Source: Strongylocentrotus droebachiensis (Eukaryota; Echinodermata; Echinoidea; Camarodonta; Strongylocentrotidae). Taken from it: a DNA stretch of 64,000 nt. Location of the stretch: NCBI GenBank assembly GCA_035222895.1, contig JAVYIG010006590.1, positions 1-64,000 on the forward strand, read 5' to 3'. The stretch's first letter is position 1. The number at the start of each line of letters is the position of its first letter. The notes beneath the pieces are model-generated. The model saw nothing but the letters and a program-made list of their open reading frames with translations, did no database searches and had not been told where the DNA came from. Shown in pieces: positions 58,061-64,000 of this stretch. The position numbers were made by a program, and so were the translations under genes.

Positions 58061-61000
58061 CAAAAAATACTCCAAAAATAACAAGAAAATTGACATGAAA
58101 CAGGTAATAAACAGAACAACTTTTAACTCATGATCTTTATTTGGACATTTAATGAATATTTACTTCATTTTGGGTATGTTTTAGTTGGGTATCTCCACGC
58201 CAGAGTTATGGGTCATATTTTGGATACCGACTGAACAAGCGCCGAATCGGGTACTCAGCGCTCGCTCCCAAACCTAGTTTGTACCATACCCTCGTAGTTG
58301 TTGACAGGCCCCTCGCTGCCTCAGATAACGCGTGGCGCGCGCGCCACGCGTTCTTGATTTTGCCTGACCTTGCACCACGCCTTCTTGATATTAAACATAT
58401 TGCGCCACCCCTTCTTCATTCAAAGAAAACAGCGCCACGCGCGCGCCACGCGTACCGCCCGCTCCAAAAGTATTGAAGCGCTAGCGTTCTCGAAGCAGTA
58501 CACACACCCGTAGATCGTGCATGCAGTAGAGTGGGGAAAGAGAGAGAGAGAGAGAAGAGAAAATGTCAAGGCGCGATGAGGGACAGAGAGAGAGAGAGAC
58601 AGATACACCGATGCACATGGATCACGCCATTGTATTCTATGTAGCTGTGTTGCTGTGGGGAAATGTACATACGATACACGTATATTATGTGCACATAGCT
58701 TAGCGCAGCAGGCCTAGCCTGTGTGTGTGTGTGTGTGTGTGTTGACCTCAACTCGAACTTTCAAAGTCTCAAGTGTCTAATTAAAATATGTGCCAGTATG
58801 ATGATTATGATGATATTGATGATGATCATAGTAATCACTTTAATTCCTAATTTGTTTGTTATTTCTGTGCAAAAACTGGCTCATTATTATAACTGACTTT
58901 AATTAAAAATTGTATCTCTTTGGTTTACCTAAAGGCTTATAAGTCACATGCATGCAAACATTTATACATAAAATCAGGTTTCAAGTACAAAAGAGAATTA
59001 TCCAAAATATTGGCATAACAATTATGAAGTAGACTAGGCAGCGCAGGCATACATAGAACTGACGACGGTCGAAATGGATTGCAATGAATAATTTGTAGCT
59101 GCAACCAGGAATGGCTGCAAAGCTCTCTCTCCATCCCTCTTTTTTTCTTCTTTACCCTATATTTAATTGGTATTTTAAGTACATAATAAGCATGCAACTT
59201 ATTTGATGTCTGCATTATGGCGACTCCAACAAAATCTTTATAGTTTTGTTTATTTTCGCCTCCTTCCTACCAGCTGGTACATCAAATTTATTTTATTAAC
59301 GTTTTATTTTGCATTCTTACTTTGATTGTAAGAAATAATTCAATGTTTCTAATTGAATATTGAACTTTGAATCTCGACCCCCATCCCCCCCCCCCCCCCC
59401 CCCCCCAGTAATCAAGCACTTCATACCCGGGAGGGGGAGAGAGTAGTAGTTGTGTTGGGAAAGATAGACACATGGACCATGGAAAGGGTCTGAATGAATT
59501 TTTATTTCATATGCGTTTGCGAAGCAGCAAACCATGAATGAACTACAGTAAATTGTTTTGCTTTAATTCCAACAGCCTATTTTTTAACATTGGGCAAAGC
59601 AAAGTAATTATACATATTATAGCTGTAAATAACGTAAGAGGGACTTTAGAATAAGCTATGATTGTAAAAATCTAAAAGAAAAAAGAAGTAGTGTGAATTA
59701 CAAAGTTTCAACTTTCACTTATTTGTTTGGGAAACCAACTACACGATGTGCCAGACGAGTGGAGCCATCACTCAACACGTGGCCTTGGTCGATGATACAT
59801 TGCAGACATAATCCAATCTTATCAAAATGCTAATGTCTCCCCTTTGTTCAGCTCCGATCCCTCCTTGGCGGCCTAGCCCTTTCATGTTTGCGCGCTCTCC
59901 ACCAGACATTCCCCTCTTTTTTTTCTCTCTCTCTCTCGCGTTGTCTCTTTCGTGAAGTTATCCCCACCCCCCCCCCCCCCTGAAAAGATAAGCGTGGGAA
60001 AACCTCTCTCTCGCTCTCTTCTCTGTCACATTCACTTGAGGTCATTCACTCGGCCCATAAATGGCTTTGTTTTTGTTTACATTAGTTCAGAGAGGCTGGG
60101 GCTTCATTTTCATGAATGAACTGATCTACTTTCTAATCTCTGTTTATGTGTGGTTACTAAGAAACTATGCAGTCAATCAAAATGTTCAAATTCAGTTGTG
60201 GCTGCATGTTTTCACATCGCTCAATAAAAGCTCACCGTGATTCAGATTAACCAAATTCAGATATTCAACAATCATTTTTAACATAAGTATGATATAGTGA
60301 GATCCTACTCAAACTCGTGAATTAAAGAACAATTTCCAGCAAATTACAAATAATAACTGGCCATGTTAATGACGCGGGCGTATAAACACGTCGGCATCTC
60401 TTCAGACTTTCTATTAATTGCTCTGGCGTCTTGGGGTCGACGGGTGTATATGTCATTTTGAGACAGAATTTATTTTACTCGAATATAAAGTAAAAGACTT
60501 GCATAAATTTGAGTACTGCAATTTTTGTGAAAATAAGAAAATGCAATATTGTTTTTAATATAAGGAAACTAATTACAGCTTTAAATACATTACTTGGTCT
60601 AGCCCGATCAAAATCTAAACAACTAGGATCATTCTCTTTTCTTTTTCTTCGTAACATTGGATAACAAATTTCACAAATTCCAACATAGTCTAGATTCTAG
60701 ACCTAGATCTACTTGTATAAACATTGATAATTTAGATTATTTAGTGCAAATGTTAATATGACAATGACCCGGAATATAATACAGGGATAAAAATTAATCA
60801 AATTACTCCTTATACTTGTAAACTCTTTTTATAAATTAATCATAAAAAAAAAAAAAATATAAAAAAAAAAACCTGTCTAAATCTTTACCTTTTTTTTTTT
60901 TTTTTTTTTTTTTTGGGGGGGGGGGGGGGTCAAATTTCTCCTCGGGTCGCGCCACGCCTTTTTAATTTCTTGGCGAGAGGCCTGGTTGTTGATAATATTT

Positions 61001-61448
61001 GCTCACTGTCACTGTCTATGCCTATGGCTAGGTCATTTTATGGCACCGATTTTTAACTGGTGTGGCATGTCATACGCATGTCTCAAACTCTCATGAACAA
61101 GTAACACTAACAGTACACTGGGGAGTAATAACTAACATGAATTTCAACCAATGGGACTAGTCACTAAATTGAACTGTCCCATTTCTCTCGTCTCAACTTA
61201 AATTTATTGAATAAAACACGGACAAAAGCTTAACATTTGAAAACGAAAGCATTTTAACGATTGTTGAAGAACACATGCTTTGTGACAGAGAATATCATTA
61301 CCCTGAATTCGTACTGCTAGCTGCTGACTGCCATCACATCACATCGGGCTAAATCCAAAATATGCAAATTAGATGATAAAAACAATATCACATGATGTGA
61401 CGTAATGCTTTTGTTAAAATCTTACGTTTGCCCTCTATCGTCGACTCC
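58061..61448. other. Non-coding stretch with simple repeats
   Basis: No gene was recognised. It contains a GC-rich palindromic array (58328-58460), GA tracts (58535-58599), a GT tract (58718-58741), C-runs (59386-59406, 59966-59980), and a T-run joined to a G-run (60889-60929). The text GCGCCACGCCTTTTTAATTT at about 60949 resembles the unit of the array at 58328. Confidence 0.5.
58328..58460. repeat. GC-rich palindrome and short tandem units
   Basis: A perfect 24-bp palindrome at 58328-58351 is made of ACGCGTGGCGCG and its complement. It is followed by imperfect ~30-bp units (GCGCCACGCGTTCTTGAT, CACCACGCCTTCTTGAT, GCGCCACCCCTTCTTCAT) and a second GCGCGCGCCACGCGT near 58439. Confidence 0.85.
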
Positions 61449-61578
61449 CCGTCGATAGCTCAGTTGGTAGAGCGGAGGACTGTATCACTGATCTCTACGG
61501 AATCAGTGGACTGTATACGTAGATGGTAAATTGCTGTAATCCTTAGGTCACTGCATGGTTCAAATCCGGCTCGACGGA
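61449..61578 (+). tRNA. tRNA-Tyr (GTA) with intron; T arm carries a 4-nt insertion
   Basis: Acceptor arms CCGTCGA (61449-61455) and TCGACGG (61571-61577) pair perfectly; the discriminator is A. The D arm is TAGCTCAGTTGGTAGAGC. The anticodon loop CTGTA gives GTA at 61482-61484. An intron of about 53-54 nt (61485-61538) sits at the canonical place after position 37, then ATCCTT closes the stem. Tyr tRNAs of animals normally contain an intron. A and B boxes are intact and a T-run follows. However, nine bases instead of five stand before the T loop TTCAAAT, so the T stem cannot form normally: probably a damaged copy. Confidence 0.85.
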
Positions 61579-61780
61579 TGTGAATGGTTTTAGGTTTCTT
61601 TTCTTTTAGAGGGATCACATTATTGGTCCTTTCTTCAGACAATGAAAAGGTTATAATAGTTATCTTTCAGATTTATCCATATCAATAAAAAAAATATAAA
61701 AAAAGGAATGTCATTCATATCCAGGGTGATCCTGCCATGTTGGTATAGACCCTAGGTTAGAATGACAATTGATTTATTTT

Positions 61781-61803
61781 ATGCATGCATGCATGCATGC
61801 ATG
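61781..61803. repeat. (ATGC)n tract
   Basis: Five to six ATGC units; self-complementary, so it can form a hairpin or cruciform. Confidence 0.9.
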
Positions 61804-62191
61804 TTCGAAATTTCTCAATTCATTGGAGTTAACATCATATGAAAAAGAATATAACATAACAAATCATTTTCTATTTTACAATCCATTTTAATTGACTTCA
61901 CGTGAAGAAAAAAAATGTTTTATCAAAGACAAGTTGCAACTAAGTATACAATTTAAAGAATGAAGACATAAAGGTGATGAAACATATTATAAGCAAATAG
62001 AGCTTATAGGATGACTGGTGATTACAGCCACTGATAAGCCAATACAGGCATGAATCTGAATCTGAATAACAATTAATCACTTTAATTGCAGCATGGTTGT
62101 GCAGGCATAATTTAGCCTATATGGCATTGATTTTCACTCACATGAAGTTTGTCTTTTAAAAATACACGTAAAGATTTCACAATACATGCAC

Positions 62192-63575
62192 AATTGAGTT
62201 TGAGTTTATTGGTTTCACATTTCACATATATTTCACAAATATAATACAGATAACAAAATATACATAAAAGACATATTGTTTTATAATTCAAAGAAAATAA
62301 ATGATTATAGTAAAAGCCTTGCCATCACAATTGTTTGACAAGTAATATCATTTAAAGGAAGACCCAGACAAAAGTACAAACTGTGAAATGTGTAGGAACC
62401 TATCGAAAAGCAGAGCTTGTAAAGAATAGGTTCCTGGGAGCATGGGCGTCAATCCTTACGTAATACCTATTGTTCCGGGGGGGGTGATCTATTCATTCAT
62501 CCCCGGCGCCTGAACAATACGTAAGGATTGACGCCCATGCCTGGGAGACTTGAACAAATGACGGGGACAGAAAATGTTTACTGTAGAGAGAAGTACACAA
62601 TTAAAATTAAGACGGCAGTAATTTGACAAATAATTGTTTGGAGTTCAATAAAGTACAATACAGAAAAAAGGGAAAAAAAAAAGAAAGAAAAAGAAATACA
62701 CTAAAACGAAGAGAAGTAACGAGCCAATAAATAACAGAGTATGCACCTATTTCCACCACATGTTTGCACCACCTGAACGTTTACAAAAACCGAACACTAG
62801 AAGTCATAAATTATTCATTCCTGTTAAAATTTTCTTAGGTCACACAGGCAAAAGAATGCCTAAAATTGCAAATGAATTGTAAAATGAATTGTAAAATGGT
62901 ACACGTTATAAGAAAAAAAGATATGAGATGTCTAATTATCATTATTATTGTATGCATTCAACAAAATATTAATGTAACTTGAGTTTATATTTAAATTGAT
63001 GAATAGAAGAAGGGTGAAGTAAATCAGGATGAAGATTGTTCCAGAAAGATGGACCAGTATACACTATTGTTTTTTGAGAAAATGTAGTGCGTAAACAGGG
63101 GATGTGAAAATCATTCCTTTCCTGGTAGGTATGAATGAATATCCAAGTTCTTAGTGAAAAGAGAAGCAATAGAATCAGGCAATTCATTTGTTGTAAGTTG
63201 ATACATGAAAATACCCAAATTATAGAGAAATATATCAGACACATGTAAAAGGTTATTGTTGAAAAATAAGATGTTTGAATGTGACCGGAAACCAACATTG
63301 TGAATTATTGTCAGGGCTCTTTTTTGAATGACCAATAAACTATGCAGTTGAGTCTTGGAGCAGTTGCCCCAAGCTATAGAATACCGTAATTCAAATAGAG
63401 GAAAATTAAGGTGGAGTATAGATTCAACAGAACATCAAGAGGAAAGAAGTGTTTAAGTCTGTTGATGACGCCAGTATTTCGTGATAAAAGTTTACATAAA
63501 TTTCCAACGTGCATTTTCCAATTAAGTTTACAGTTAAGGACTTTTACCTTATTTACAGGTTTTCAGCAAGTTTTA
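62192..63575 (-). mobile_element. Decayed LINE: RT C-terminus plus 3' UTR, interrupted by a MITE
   Basis: On minus, the frames read LNWKMHVGNLCKLLSRNTGV, INRLKHFFPLDVLLNLYSTL, then after a frameshift near 63385 AWGNCSKTQLHSLLVIQKRA, RTTFSQKTIVYTGPSFWNNL and a stop near 62969. This is the typical end of CR1/jockey-group reverse transcriptases (WGN, QKRA, GP-WN). The 3' UTR runs to about 62192 and ends AATAAACTCAAACTCAA. A second 3' UTR copy is at 36025-36822. It is frameshifted and 5'-truncated, so not active. Confidence 0.85.
62441..62539. mobile_element. G-tract palindromic MITE, copy C, with empty site known
   Basis: 99 bp with perfect 22-bp terminal inverted repeats beginning CATGGGCGTCAATCC. 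It is flanked by CCTGGGAG on both sides (62433-62440 and 62540-62547). The LINE copy at 36025-36822 shows the same site uninterrupted (GGTTCCTGGGAGGCTTG on the matching strand), so one copy of the 8 bp was created by insertion. Confidence 0.93.
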
Positions 63576-63714
63576 ATCAATCGTTGTGATAAACTAGATA
63601 ATTTGTATAGCTCCAACGCTTACCCAGCTTTAGTTTGCATCGCCTAACGAAGTTAATGATTCAAATTTGCCTTGAAAATGTGCTTAAAATCCTTCTTTAT
63701 ACGTACAGTTGACC

Positions 63715-63937
63715 CAGGGGCGTACGCAGGATTTGTTCAAGGGGGGGGGGGGGTTTAAAATCGGGCCCAAAATTTCGCAACGACTCAGCTTTATTATTTT
63801 GCTCCCGAAAAAAAAAAAAAAAAATCCAAAGGGGGGGGGGGGGGTTTTTAGGGGGGGTTTACACACATAAAAATACCAAAGGGGGGGGTTCAACCCCCAA
63901 CCCCCCCCCCCCCCCCCCCCCCCTGCGTACGCGCCTG
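63715..63937. mobile_element. hAT-like MITE with CAGGGGCGTACGCAGG termini
   Basis: 223 bp. The left end CAGGGGCGTACGCAGG and the right end (reverse complement CAGGCGCGTACGCAGG) differ at one base. Flanks AGTTGACC (63707-63714) and AGTGGACC (63938-63945) match at 7 of 8. The interior is dominated by G-runs and a long C-run. Terminal CAGGG and 8-bp duplication fit hAT. Confidence 0.83.
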
Positions 63938-64000
63938 AGTGGACCCAATGTCATCGTTTGGCTACTTCTTCTCATATTTAAAGTTTCAAAATGAACGCAT

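Noticed and set aside
57910..58119. 69-codon minus open frame as a transposase remnant
   Set aside because: No DDE or BED-like motif; it overlaps the terminal repeat of the hAT-like foldback.

Overview
This is animal (metazoan) nuclear DNA, AT-rich, with long introns, GT-AG splice sites, an intron-containing tRNA-Tyr gene, SINEs, non-LTR retrotransposon remnants and many small DNA transposons. Gene content and repeat style suggest a marine invertebrate deuterostome, most likely an echinoderm. That assignment is inference and has not been tested by any search.

Layout. (1) Bases 1-7296, plus strand: the 3' part of a tandem-repeat galectin gene. It holds the last exon of the N-terminal carbohydrate-recognition domain (CRD), a short linker exon and a complete C-terminal CRD. 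Its introns carry a Tc1/mariner-like MITE, a tRNA-like SINE head and pyrimidine-rich tracts. (2) Bases 7297-12138: convergent 3' flanks of the two genes, including a diverged inverted repeat. (3) Bases 12139-55492, minus strand: a complete gene for the spastizin orthologue ZFYVE26. I traced 45 coding exons. Every junction keeps the frame, and the joined coding sequence is 10,032 nt (3343 aa plus stop). A full eight-cysteine FYVE zinc finger lies near residues 2531-2592. (4) Bases 55520-64000: no protein-coding gene seen. The stretch holds hAT-like elements with target-site duplications, an intron-bearing tRNA-Tyr locus with a damaged T arm, and a decayed LINE.

The two genes are unrelated in function. 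Galectins bind beta-galactosides outside or inside cells. ZFYVE26 binds PI3P on endosomes and lysosomes and works with SPG11 and AP-5 in lysosome reformation, and also in cytokinesis. The ZFYVE26 introns are crowded with repeats: two 1.3-kb pearl/DINE-like (Helentron-associated) elements whose ~150-bp repeats carry DR1 nuclear-receptor motifs, a 106-bp tandem array running up to a splice donor, a ~310-nt pure pyrimidine tract next to a splice acceptor, and a foldback insertion with a hammerhead-ribozyme-like core inside a LINE 3' UTR.

The best candidates for undescribed biology are the G-tract palindromic MITE family (three copies, 8-bp target duplications, one filled/empty-site comparison), the hammerhead-like foldback, and the pearl-like elements with a covarying 3' hairpin and DR1 arrays.
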